NCBI GenBank assembly: GCA_016717325.1
Contig: JADKFV010000008.1
Span: 1-64,000 of the forward strand
Reading direction: 5' to 3'
DNA length: 64,000 nucleotides
From: Bacteroidota bacterium
GTDB lineage: Bacteria; Bacteroidota; Bacteroidia; AKYH767-A; OLB10
The translations under genes were made by a program, and so were the position numbers. Below, in pieces: positions 18,922 through 28,511 of this stretch (positions are counted from its first letter, which is position 1; every line of letters begins with the position of its first letter). The notes beneath the pieces were generated by a model. That model saw only the letters and a program-made list of their open reading frames with translations, did not search any database and was not told where the DNA came from.

Positions 18922-20622
18922 CTAAGAACTAATCTCCCCCTTCACAAAATCGCTCAACTCACGAATATAACTTTCATAGAAATCGAATTTTGCTTCCCTG
19001 TTTTGTAAATTCGGCAATGTTTTTGCAGCCGAATTGCAAAGCGGTCGTGTTTTTTCACCGGCTTCTTGAGGGTTTTGCTTGTAATTTCTCCACAAGGCAA
19101 TGGCGCCCAATTGTGCCATACCGTATTCGATGTAATAAAAAGGTACTTCAAAAATATGAAGTTGCTTTTGCCACAAATAATTTTTTATGTGTTGTAAATT
19201 TTCCCAATCAACAACAGTGCTGCTCATACTTGAAAATATGTCGTCCCAGGCTTTTGTGCGATCATCGTTTGTATGTGCAGGGTTCGTATACACCCAATGT
19301 TGAAATTTATCTACACATGCAATCCATGGCAATACTGTAAGCACATCTTCGAGGTGTTGCAATTTTGCGCGTTTCAAATCGCTGGCATCAGCAAAAATTA
19401 TCCCAGTGTTCCATCGATATCAATTCCATACTCATGCTTGCAAGTTCGGCCACTTCACTGGGGAAGCTTTTAAAATCGACTTGTGGTAATGTGTGTGTAA
19501 CTATGGAATGTACAGCATGTCCGCCTTCGTGCACAATGGTAACAAGGTCGCGCAGCAATCCCGAGGCATTCATAAATATAAATGGCACACCGGTTTCGTA
19601 CAAAGGATAATTATACCCACCCGGTGCTTTACCCTTGCGCGAATCAAGATCGACACGGTTTAATGTTTGTAATTGCGTCATACATATTCCCAAAAAAGGA
19701 TCGATGGCATCGAAACATTTCACTGCTTTTTCCATCATTTCTTTACCATCTGCAAATGGTTGCAATGGCGTATCGCCATCAATGTCCACATCCATATCGT
19801 ATGGCTTTAACTTATCGTATTGCAATATTTTTTTGCGCTCAATATCAAAATGTTCAATGAGTGGCATGATGCTTTTTTGAATGGCGTTATGAAATTGAAA
19901 GCAATCATCAATCGTATAATCGAAACGGCAAAGCTCAGCAAATTTAAAATCGCGGTAGTTGTCGAAACCTGCATTGCGTGCTATTTGTGTGCGCAGGGCA
20001 ATCAGTTTATTAAATAGTTCGTCCAGTGTATCTTTGTCATTCAATCTTCGTGTTGCAACTTTTTCGTAAACCGTTTTGCGCACCTCACGATTTTTATTTT
20101 TAAATGTTTTGCGGCTTGTTGCAAAGTGAGTTCGTTGCCTTCGTGTTCAATTGTCATTGCCCCGCAAATAGTTCCATACTGCTGTTCCAGTTGTTGCATT
20201 TCGGCAATGAGCGGAATATTTTCTTCACGATACAATTCGATATTTCGTTTGGCGATTTTTATAGCATTATCATAATTGCTATCATTCAATTCGCTCAAAA
20301 AAGGAGAGGATAAAAACAGTTTGTTGAGTTCATTTGCATAGGGTGCAATTTGCGGTTGAATTTCGGTGATGAAAAATGTGTAAGCTTCGGTGAGTGATTT
20401 GTTTTCGGTATCGCACGTCATTCGAATGTAGCGCCACGCAAGGTTTTCGGACAGTACTGTTTCGAGTTCACTTTTGTCGCTTAGCCATTTCAAATAATCT
20501 TCCTTACTATTTATAATGCGCGTTGTAAGATCATCAAAATAGATTTTTATGCTATCCCAATTCGATATTTCTAAATCTGCCTTTACAAATTTTCGTGGCG
20601 GAACAATCAGTGGTAAATTCAT
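18922..20622 (-). CDS. Oligoendopeptidase F-like M3 metallopeptidase (frameshifted)
   Basis: Cytosolic zinc peptidase of family M3 that degrades short peptides. It is read in three frames: 20622-20041 (MNLPLIVPPRKFVKADLEI...), 20083-19388 carrying the zinc site HEGGH ('VTIVHEGGHAVHSIVTH') with the downstream glutamate segment 'PSEVAELASMSMEL', and 19377-18922 (C-terminal helical domain). The first break lies in T runs at 20091-20101; adding one base gives 'HLKNKNREVRKTVYEK'. The second lies at the five-A run 19393-19397; one more base gives 'WDNFFADASDLKRAK'. Further slips near 19050-19110 scramble the usual end before 'KFDFYESYIRELSDFV'. Repaired length about 566, normal. The TAG stop at 18924-18922 lies inside a TTAGTTC repeat array. 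Confidence 0.85.
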
Positions 20623-20676
20623 ATTTAAATTTTGTTTTATTATTTTAATTTCAATATCGGGAAAATAAAATACCCA

Positions 20677-20705
20677 TAAAAAAAAGCAACCCTATTCGAG
20701 TTGCC
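20677..20705 (-). terminator. Rho-independent terminator of the DUF5606 gene
   Basis: On the minus strand GCAAC-TCGAATAGG-GTTGC is followed by eight T, just downstream of the stop of the gene at 20719. On the plus strand a shorter T run also follows the stem. Confidence 0.75.
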
Positions 20706-20718
20706 TTTTTATATATTT

Positions 20719-21291
20719 TTATTCTTCGGTTTTTTTCTTTCGTGGTGCTTTTTTTTCTTTCACCGGTTGGTCACCATCTTTTTCTGCTGCACTTTCATCT
20801 TTCTTTTTCGATGATGCTTTTTTAGGAGCCTCTGAATCTACCTTTGTTTCTTCTGCCTTTGTTTCGGTACTTTCACTTTTAACCTCTTCGGTTATTGTTT
20901 CTTCTTTATCATCTTCGAACGAAACTTTATCCTTCAACAAGCGATACCATTGAATAAGCTTTTTAATATCGGATGGGTAAATACGTTCGCCATCATTATC
21001 AGGAAAAACAGTAGTTAAAAAACTTTGAAGTTCGGCACTGCTTGCTTTGGGATTCATGGCTAAACTTGCTTCGGCTTTTTCATCCATCATCTGCATCACT
21101 TTGCGCAGTGGCATATCGTCTGTTTTGCCGTATATACTTACATCTTCGAGTATCGATATTTTTTGATACGATGATACTGCCGACCGTTTTCCATCTTGCA
21201 TCGATTCTACAATAAAGCCATTTTTAGTTTGGGCTACTACCTTAAACAATCCACCCGTTCCGGAAATGGCCATTATTTTTTTAAAACTCAT
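20719..21291 (-). CDS. DUF5606 domain protein
   Basis: A 190-residue protein of a family conserved in Bacteroidota and of unknown function. The N-terminal ~135 residues form the conserved part: 'KKIMAISGTGGLFKVVAQTK' opening (a small SH3-like barrel fold is plausible), 'ISILEDVSIYG', and a helical segment ending 'SDIKKLIQWYRLLKDKV'. The remaining ~55 residues are a low-complexity Lys/Glu/Ser/Ala tail with KKKDE- and APRKKKTEE-type motifs, likely disordered. No signal peptide. It is flanked by its own terminator and by the subtilase gene, about 75 bases upstream of it and in a different start context, so it is probably transcribed alone. Confidence 0.85.
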   Translation of the reverse strand: MSFKKIMAISGTGGLFKVVAQTKNGFIVESMQDGKRSAVSSYQKISILEDVSIYGKTDDMPLRKVMQMMDEKAEASLAMNPKASSAELQSFLTTVFPDNDGERIYPSDIKKLIQWYRLLKDKVSFEDDKEETITEEVKSESTETKAEETKVDSEAPKKASSKKKDESAAEKDGDQPVKEKKAPRKKKTEE

Positions 21292-21365
21292 TTTTATTTT
21301 TGTTATTTTTATTGAAAGCGCGAATTAAATATTTTGAACCGACATATTCGTTTTTATGTTCACTT

Positions 21366-24158
21366 TTAGTTTTTCACAATGGTAAGTTGTTGTTGCGCAA
21401 AATAATTATTTCCTTTTGCACGCACTGTGTAAATGCCATTAGTTAGTACCGATGTATCTATAACTGTATTATTTGTTGCCATTGTAGTTATACAAACTCT
21501 GCCATTAATATCAATTATTTCGATAACAACATTTTCATTCAAAGCATCTTTACACACAATATTTATAAAGTTATTTGCCGGGTTAGGGAACAACACCATG
21601 TTGGTTGACAATGATGATGCATTTGCAATTCCACTACTAAGAATACCATCGTATTTTATTTGCGCATTGTTTGCAGATACTATTAAGTCCGACAATTCGT
21701 CACCGGCAAGCAGAGCAAAGGCAATTTTTACACTGTCACCTGCAGCTATTGTCAATGGCCCCGAACTTACAACATCAATAATGTCGTTACCCACTCCTGT
21801 ACCTCCCGCTGTGGGACGGGCAGTACTCACTGTGGTATATTTTTCTGCAGTGCTAAATCCACTGGCATATAAGTCAACACCACCGCCACCGCCACTAATA
21901 TTGTCGATAGAATAATGATTGAAGCCTGTATTGGTAAGCAACTTTGCTCCGGCAAATACTCCACCGGCATCAGTGCAATAAACGTAACCCATTTTTAATG
22001 CTGTTTCTTCGGCACCTTTGTTATGGCTAAAATCCTGAATATCCCAATCGGTTGCAATGCCTGCATATAAGTTTGATAACGTAGATGTGCCGGTATTTTT
22101 CAAAACATATTCCATTATCACATACTTATCGTCACCGGCATTTACCCATGCATACGAGCGATGTGTAACATCAACTTTTATTTGTGGTGAACCCGGGTTA
22201 TCATTAAACTTTGCATACACATCGAAATCCGATTTTACATTTGGCAATTTTGTGGCACTTACTAAAGTAAAAAAATCTTCGTCAGCTGCGGCACCTGTAC
22301 CACGAAATACATCCGAAACGGTAGTGCTGTTTTTGCCAATCATCAATCCGCTTTCATACATAAGTGGTAGCGAATCGTTGTACACAAATCCAAGGCCTTC
22401 TGTTTGCGAATCCTGATTATATCCAATTTTTCCACGGCTGGTAACTGTAGTAAATACGCGGTTTACAGTGATATTGATATAGTCAACATTTACAGTGATG
22501 CTAAAATATTCTGCTGCATTGTAATTAGGATCGGCATATGTTATTTTCAACGGAATGGAAGTGTTTTTAGGTGCGTTTGCCTTCACTAAAAACGTAAATG
22601 GATTTGATGTAATATTCAAACTGTCTAATGTATTCATCACACCGGCATTCACTGTATTATTTAATATTTGCACATAAGGCGATGTTGATGATAAAGTAAT
22701 ATTTAGTGCTGTTGTTGCATCCAGGTAATTGCGAAAAACACCTTGCATGCGAATGGTATCGCCAATGATAAAAGTATTGTCGTTGTTGTCATAATAGTTC
22801 ACGTTTTCGAATCGTACCGATGGAGACGATGCTGTAAGTGCACTAGCAAGATTGATGCGGCCGTTTCCTAATTTATTTGGATAGGGTGAGTTGCCACCAA
22901 TGCCATAAATATTGTCGCAGGTAACACGCAATTTTTCGCCCACTTGCAATCCGCTGTAAGAAGGATATTGTGATTTTACCAATGCTGCTCCACCTGCACA
23001 AACTGGCGATGACATTGAAGTTCCACTTAAAAATGCATAACCATTATTGTAAAGTGTAGCGTAAATATTGCTTCCCGGAGCACACACATCTACCCAGTAT
23101 CCATAATTAGAGAATGATGATTTTACATCATTGTTGCCGGTTGATGCAACACATAAAACATTGTTGTATGCAGCCGGAAACGATAGTATATCGTTACCGT
23201 TATTACCTGCAGAGGCTACTACCAAACAGCCTTTGTTTATAGTTGCATAGTTACATGCATCTTGCCCAAATTGGCTGCCACCGGCACCGCCCCACGAACA
23301 ATTGATAATGCTGCAACCGTGATCGGCAGCATAAGTAATGGCTTCGTATCCATTGTCTATGGCATTGGTGCTGGCTTGTTTGCTGCACTTTACCATTATA
23401 AATTTACAGTTGAAGCCCGAACCGGCAACACCAATATTGTTGTCGGTAGTGGCAGAGGCACAGCCCGATACGTGTGAACCGTGGTCGCTGTTATCTACCA
23501 TTGGATTGTTATCATTTTCGCTAATATCCCATCCACGGAAATTATCTACATATCCATCGTTATCATTATCGGTACCATCTATTGGATCGTTGTAATTGTA
23601 TTTAATGCTGTTTACCAAATCCGGATGATCCCAATCTGTACCGCTATCTGTGATTCCTAACACTACGTTGGTATCACCCTTTTGAGTATCCCAGGCGAGG
23701 TAGGCATTTATTTTCCCCAAATGGTATTGCAATCCCAGACTTGGGTCGTTGGGTGTATAATTAATAAAATGTAAATATTCAGGCTCGGCATATTGCACCG
23801 CACCAGTTTTCATTAATGCTTGAATAGCTTTTTTAATGTCTGGGGTTTTAAAATTGCAACGATATATAAGCGTTAAATCTACCATCGGCTTTCCAAGTTT
23901 ATCTGTTAGTTCTAAAGGAGGGGTGTTGTGAGGAAATATTTTTTTGATGTCGCTGGCCCCAATTTGATTGAGTGCGGAAGTGAGTTTTGCATTGCTAACA
24001 TCAATGCCTTTAAGTAATTTGAAAACAATTATTCCTTGTTTGTAAGGTGCGTTTTCATTGAAAGAAAATTGTTGAGGGCTGTTGTTCGTTTGTGCCTGGC
24101 TAAATTGAATATTTAACAACAATAGCATGCTCAGCATTTTTAATGTAGTGTTTTTCAT
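21366..24158 (-). CDS. Secreted subtilisin-like S8 serine protease with T9SS sorting domain
   Basis: A 930-residue protein. Signal peptide (MKNTTLKMLSMLLLLNIQFSQAQ), then an inhibitor-I9-like propeptide region (about 40-130, 'QYAEPEYLHFINYTPNDPS'). The catalytic domain spans about 145-440 with Asp171 ('GITDSGTDWDHPD'), His226 ('SDHGSHVSG'), oxyanion Asn in 'VASAGNNGND' near 319 and Ser381 ('SGTSMSSPVCAGG'). A ~400-residue beta-rich region of unknown fold follows, ending with a type A sorting domain ('MVLFPNPANNFINIVC' to 'QQLTIVKN'). All catalytic residues are present, so it should be an active extracellular endopeptidase. The 'DPIDGTDNDNDGYVDN' insert is a likely calcium site. Confidence 0.92.
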   Translation of the reverse strand: MKNTTLKMLSMLLLLNIQFSQAQTNNSPQQFSFNENAPYKQGIIVFKLLKGIDVSNAKLTSALNQIGASDIKKIFPHNTPPLELTDKLGKPMVDLTLIYRCNFKTPDIKKAIQALMKTGAVQYAEPEYLHFINYTPNDPSLGLQYHLGKINAYLAWDTQKGDTNVVLGITDSGTDWDHPDLVNSIKYNYNDPIDGTDNDNDGYVDNFRGWDISENDNNPMVDNSDHGSHVSGCASATTDNNIGVAGSGFNCKFIMVKCSKQASTNAIDNGYEAITYAADHGCSIINCSWGGAGGSQFGQDACNYATINKGCLVVASAGNNGNDILSFPAAYNNVLCVASTGNNDVKSSFSNYGYWVDVCAPGSNIYATLYNNGYAFLSGTSMSSPVCAGGAALVKSQYPSYSGLQVGEKLRVTCDNIYGIGGNSPYPNKLGNGRINLASALTASSPSVRFENVNYYDNNDNTFIIGDTIRMQGVFRNYLDATTALNITLSSTSPYVQILNNTVNAGVMNTLDSLNITSNPFTFLVKANAPKNTSIPLKITYADPNYNAAEYFSITVNVDYINITVNRVFTTVTSRGKIGYNQDSQTEGLGFVYNDSLPLMYESGLMIGKNSTTVSDVFRGTGAAADEDFFTLVSATKLPNVKSDFDVYAKFNDNPGSPQIKVDVTHRSYAWVNAGDDKYVIMEYVLKNTGTSTLSNLYAGIATDWDIQDFSHNKGAEETALKMGYVYCTDAGGVFAGAKLLTNTGFNHYSIDNISGGGGGVDLYASGFSTAEKYTTVSTARPTAGGTGVGNDIIDVVSSGPLTIAAGDSVKIAFALLAGDELSDLIVSANNAQIKYDGILSSGIANASSLSTNMVLFPNPANNFINIVCKDALNENVVIEIIDINGRVCITTMATNNTVIDTSVLTNGIYTVRAKGNNYFAQQQLTIVKN

Positions 24159-24220
24159 ATTTGATTAATTTTTTGAAGTGCGAATATAAGAGAAATTAAC
24201 AAGGAAATTACTTTTTAGTT

Positions 24221-24667
24221 TCACACAAATTGGGGTAAGTTTTCAATAAATTCATAATCGGTTTCGTTTATTTTCAGGCAGTAATGTTCGAGGCCATTCG
24301 TTATAATAATAAACTTAACTTTTAACTTGATATGATAATGCAATGCCTGATAGATGGTGTCTTCGTTGAGTTTCACTTGTGGGGCTTTACATTCTACCAA
24401 TAACCATGGCACGCCCTGTCGGTTGTAAACTAAAATGTCGCTGCGTTTTTGAAGTGTTAAAACTTTAAGGCCTTTTTCTACACTCATTAGTTCCTTTGGA
24501 TATTGGTGTACCTGACACATAAATTCAATAAAATTTTGGCGCACCCATTCCTCCGGAGTTAATACGATATTTTTTTTCCGGATGCTATCGAAAATAAAAA
24601 AGTCATCTCCATGTTGTTCAATTTTAAATTGAAATGCCGGAAGATTTAATGCTTCAATATCTTTCAT
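24221..24667 (-). CDS. HsdR_N-type endonuclease-fold protein, orphan
   Basis: A 148-residue protein resembling the N-terminal nuclease-like domain of type I restriction R subunits (Pfam HSDR_N_2). Motifs: 'PEEWVRQNFIEFMCQVHQYP', then the PD-(D/E)XK-like core with 'KRSDILVYNRQGVPWLLVECK' (Asp and E-x-K), and 'YQALHYHIKLKVKFIIITNG'. No helicase, methylase or specificity genes are near, so a restriction role is not indicated; stand-alone members are common in Bacteroidota and of unknown function. It starts seven bases after the stop of the LTA-synthase-like gene and is probably the last gene of that run. Confidence 0.85.
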   Translation of the reverse strand: MKDIEALNLPAFQFKIEQHGDDFFIFDSIRKKNIVLTPEEWVRQNFIEFMCQVHQYPKELMSVEKGLKVLTLQKRSDILVYNRQGVPWLLVECKAPQVKLNEDTIYQALHYHIKLKVKFIIITNGLEHYCLKINETDYEFIENLPQFV

Positions 24668-24674
24668 GTCAATA

Positions 24675-26517
24675 CTAGTATTTTAAAAATCTGGTGTATA
24701 GTTCCTGTTGAAATATTTTCCCCTTCATTATCATTTCTGATGTATCACATTTGTTTGATTTCCACGACATGTTTTTCTCATCAATTTTGTTGTATGATAC
24801 TGCGCAATTATTTTCAATATACGAAAAACCTACATCGTACATCACATAGGCATTGCCATTCGAAACCGTATCACAAATATTATTGCTGAATACAAAAGCA
24901 GAATCTTTTTTATCTAATTGCCAAAGCATAGAGTAGGCAATGTCGTGCTGTGCAACAGTTTTGGTAATGCGTTTGCCTTTCAGTGTGTCGAGCAAAGCAT
25001 TGCCATAAAAAATTAATGGAATATGGTGAGTAGCAATATCAAAATAATGCCGGTTGAGCGGAAGGTTGTGACCATGGTCGGCCACAAGAATAAATACAGT
25101 GTTTTGAAACCAGGGTTGCAATGCTGAGGTGGCAAAAAAATGTTGTAAACACTTGTCAGTGTATTTTGCTGCGTTACAAAACTTTTGCTCCGATGTTGAC
25201 ATAGTATCATGCTGGCCAAATGGCACATCGAATGGCTCGTGAAGTGATATTGTAAGCAGGCCGGCAAAAAATGGTGACGATTGTTTATTAAGATTTTTAC
25301 ACATAAAGTTCAACGCGTATTCATCGTGCGCTCCCCATTTGTTTGTGGTGGGCGCAGCCACATCATCCTGTGTGTATATTTTATTAAATTGCATATGAGT
25401 AAGGTAACTTTTCATATTGCTGAAGTTTACATCGCCACCATAATAAAACGCAGTGTGATAGCCCAATTTATTTAGTTTGAAAGGGAATGATGGCAGACTA
25501 TTAAGTTTGGTATCGTGCCTTATGATGGATTGAAACGGAGTAGCAGGAAATCCACTAAAAACCGATACAAGAGCCTGGTCGGTGCGAAAGCCACTGGCAT
25601 AACAGTCGCTGTATACGAGGCTATAGTTGCACAGCGAATCGAGGAATGGAGTGTAACTCACCGGTGCACCGAATGCCCCAACAACATCGGCAGTCATGCT
25701 TTCGAGTAGTAGCAAAACTATATTGGGTTTTGGTGTTTTGAAAAGCGAAAAACCTGCAGTGCTTTTTTGAAGAAACAATTCATCATATTTTTTCTTTGCA
25801 TATACAGGTTCGTAATATTCAAACGGGTTTTGATCGAGGCTACTATTCTGTAAAATATTATGCCCTGCATACCAACAGGGGTTTATTGCAGCATGATTCA
25901 ATTCTATATCATCGCTAAAGTACGAAGCACTTTCGTTGATGGGAATTGTTTGCAAACCACCCCTCATAAAGTAAAAGATAATGAACGAAGACAAAAAAAC
26001 GAATGCGGTTTTTATAATATATTTTTTGGGTTCTACATCACCTTTTTTGTTTACGAAAAAATAAAACCTGATTGCAACAGTTGTAAGAACAATAAGTAAA
26101 ACCAGACCTCCGATAATTTGCACACTACTTACCGAAGCAAGGATGAAATTTTTATCATCAAGAAAATCGAATGCACGTTTGCCAATTGGCTCGCGCCAGT
26201 AATCGTACAAAATGGTATTTGCCAAACACGCAATACTTGCAATAGAAATCAACACCACATTAATGAAATGGATAATCGTTCGCCATATTTTTTTTTGCAC
26301 AAAAATGTAAGTCAACAAAAAAAAGCCATGATAGCGCAATGGCATACGATGCAGTTGATAAATCGAGTGGTATGGAATGATAGAACGTAGAAAGTTTTTG
26401 ATAAAATGGCTGTGTATATAACTTATGATTAAATATAAAAAACACGATATGGTGGCACGCAAAAAACACCAACCAAAATAAATAATTTCGTAAAAGAATA
26501 CGTAGCAATGCAACCAT
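24675..26517 (-). CDS. LTA synthase/MdoB-like membrane phosphotransferase (one frameshift near N-terminus)
   Basis: A membrane enzyme with an N-terminal set of helices and a C-terminal sulfatase-fold domain: nucleophile region 'NIVLLLLESMTADVVGAFG' (the metal-binding Glu and candidate Thr nucleophile), 'SGFRTDQALVSVFSG', 'NTVFILVADHGH'. Relatives transfer phosphoglycerol or phosphoethanolamine to glycans or lipids; the substrate here is unknown. The simple frame starts at 26513 but gives a poor N-terminus. The frame from ATG 26517 (MVALLRILLRNYLFWLVFF...LDLSTASYAIAL) is typical of the family and joins the main frame through the nine-base A/T run near 26287-26296 by removal of one base. That ATG overlaps the upstream stop as TAATG, supporting translational coupling. 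Repaired length about 613. Confidence 0.85.
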
Positions 26518-27338
26518 TAAAATTCGATAACTTTTCCGGTGTGCAATGTAGTTGTAATTACTTTATATGGGTTGCCGGTGTAATAAACATTGCCGGTATA
26601 TGTTACCAAAGCGCCCAGCTCTTTTTCTACATTAATATATAAGTCATTGTCACCTTTGTTGGTGCAAAAGGTGTAGCCGGTTTTTAAGTCCCGTGCATCA
26701 AGAGGACCAACAGCGGCATCATAAACATAACTCACTCCAACATCTCCTTCGAGTTTTACATTAGTAGTGCCGGTATGAAAATTCCACCATGCCGAAGCAG
26801 ATTTTATTTTGATGTGCATGGCACCGGCCCCGCTGTAACTGTCTATTCGAAGGCTATCGGTAATAAGGGTATTTTGGCAAGTAACATCGCCCGAACCGGT
26901 GTAATAAATTTGCTGAAGTTTTTTGTAATGCAATGTCACCGTGAATTTATTTTGAAAACTCCGCACCCAATTGCATTTATTGTCGTTCGAAATCCGAAGC
27001 GTATTGTTTTCTTTTTGTTGAGTAACAATATTGTCAATAATATTTTCGCCCGCAGTTAGGGTTGCAAAGTTTGTTGAATCCTGAACCAAAATTACATCCA
27101 CCTTTCTGTCAATAATAAGTTTGGTAAAATCGAAAGGCAACGGCCTGGTAACAGTTACCTCATTTCCCGTACCGGTTATACAATCATTACGATTTTCTTT
27201 ACGGCAAGAAGTAATTGTGGAGGTGAAGATTATAGTTGATAAGAAAATAAAAAGAACGTTATAACCGTATGAGTATACGAAGTAGCTCTTTTTTATTTTC
27301 ACAAAAAGTAATTTTAAAATAGTATTTAAGTAATTCAT
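26517..27338 (-). CDS. GIN-domain (DUF2807) putative lipoprotein
   Basis: Start placed at 27338 (MNYLNTILKLLF...) because a frame starting at 27446 would overlap the upstream gene by ~90 bases and add an uncharged, non-signal extension. A hydrophobic segment ends in a lipobox-like 'TSTITSC' followed by RKENRND, so lipid anchoring is likely, though the N-region is unusually long. The body has the GIN/DUF2807 pattern: 'FDFTKLIIDRKVDVILVQDS', 'IYYTGSGDVTCQNTLITDSL' and 'SGAGAMHIKIKSASAWWNF', a beta-helical head domain found in Bacteroidota envelope proteins (sometimes labelled putative auto-transporter adhesin head). Function unknown. It sits between the VWA gene and the LTA-synthase-like gene in one transcriptional run. 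Confidence 0.82.
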   Translation of the reverse strand: MNYLNTILKLLFVKIKKSYFVYSYGYNVLFIFLSTIIFTSTITSCRKENRNDCITGTGNEVTVTRPLPFDFTKLIIDRKVDVILVQDSTNFATLTAGENIIDNIVTQQKENNTLRISNDNKCNWVRSFQNKFTVTLHYKKLQQIYYTGSGDVTCQNTLITDSLRIDSYSGAGAMHIKIKSASAWWNFHTGTTNVKLEGDVGVSYVYDAAVGPLDARDLKTGYTFCTNKGDNDLYINVEKELGALVTYTGNVYYTGNPYKVITTTLHTGKVIEF

Positions 27339-27357
27339 GCTTAGTTCGCAATCAATT

Positions 27358-28452
27358 TTAACGGACTTTGCGTTTGCGGTTTCTTTCATAGTCCTCAAAT
27401 ACAAACTCACCAAGATTGTCGAGGCCGCTATAGTAAGCTTTGCCATTATTTATTTTGGTAAACTCGCGGACAAACTTTTGTAAGTATGGGTCGGTGGCAA
27501 TCATAAATGTAGTTACCGGAATTCCAAGTTTTTTACATTGTGCTGCATGCCCATACACTTTGTTTAAAATTTGGCGGTCGAGGCCAAAACTATTTTTGTA
27601 CAATTTATTTCCTACATACATGGCAGTAGGTTTGCCATCGGTAATCATAAAAATTTGCTTGTTGGGTGTTTTTCTTCTTCGCAATAAATCCATGGCCAAA
27701 TCCAAACCCGCAACTGTATTAGTATGATAAGGGCCTACTTGCAAATAGGCAATATCTTTGAGTTGAATGGGTTGTGCATGATCGCCAAAGGTGATAATAT
27801 CCAAAGTATCCTTCGGGTATTTTATTTTTATAAGTTCGGCCAGCGCCATTGCTACTTTTTTGGCAGGAGTAATGCGGTCTTCACCATACAATATCATGCT
27901 ATGCGAAATGTCGATCATCAACACGGTTGAGGTTTGCGTTTTATATTCGCGTTCCTGAATTTCCAAATCATCATCGGTAAGTTGAAAATTATCTATACCA
28001 TGATTGATATGTGCATTGTGAATAGACTGAGTAAAATTTACCGAATCGAGTGTGTCGCCAAACGAATACGGACGAACATCGCTGCTGAGTTCATCTCCTT
28101 CGCCACTATAGAAAGTTTTGTGATTGCCACGCGATGATTTCTTCAGTTTTCCAAATATTTGTTCCAGGCTTTTTCGCCTTATAGTTTGTTCACTTTTGGC
28201 GGTAAGCTTTTGCACATTATTATTTTCGTCATCCTTTATATATCCATTATCTTTTAAGTCGCGAATAAAATCGGACATCCCATATTCAGGTGTGGTAAAT
28301 TTATATTTCCTGTCAAGTTCTGTCATCCAACTCAAAGCCTCGCCCACATCTCCGGCTGTGTAGTTTATCAACTCCAGAAACATCTTGAGCATTTTGTCGA
28401 AGGTTGAACCCTCCGGTGGTGGTATAAATTTATTGAAACGTAATCCGTACAT
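27358..28452 (-). CDS. VWA domain protein
   Basis: A 364-residue cytosolic protein. The N-terminal half is a helical region; the C-terminal half (about 170-355) is a von Willebrand factor A domain with a complete MIDAS: 'MLIDISHSMILYG' (DxSxS), Thr in 'HTNTVAGL', and Asp in 'IFMITDGKP'. Proteins of this type commonly work with a MoxR-family or magnesium-chelatase-like AAA ATPase, but no such gene is in this window on either side. It is the first gene of the minus-strand run and is divergent from the E1 dehydrogenase gene, with only about 60 bases between the two starts. Confidence 0.85.
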   Translation of the reverse strand: MYGLRFNKFIPPPEGSTFDKMLKMFLELINYTAGDVGEALSWMTELDRKYKFTTPEYGMSDFIRDLKDNGYIKDDENNNVQKLTAKSEQTIRRKSLEQIFGKLKKSSRGNHKTFYSGEGDELSSDVRPYSFGDTLDSVNFTQSIHNAHINHGIDNFQLTDDDLEIQEREYKTQTSTVLMIDISHSMILYGEDRITPAKKVAMALAELIKIKYPKDTLDIITFGDHAQPIQLKDIAYLQVGPYHTNTVAGLDLAMDLLRRRKTPNKQIFMITDGKPTAMYVGNKLYKNSFGLDRQILNKVYGHAAQCKKLGIPVTTFMIATDPYLQKFVREFTKINNGKAYYSGLDNLGEFVFEDYERNRKRKVR

Positions 28453-28511
28453 CGATTTGATATTTTAGCAAATATAGCAAGAGTAAGTATATTTGCGCAA
28501 AATAATTAACA

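Noticed and set aside
24221..24667. Type I restriction system
   Set aside because: Only an HsdR_N-like domain is present; no helicase part, methylase or specificity subunit is nearby.
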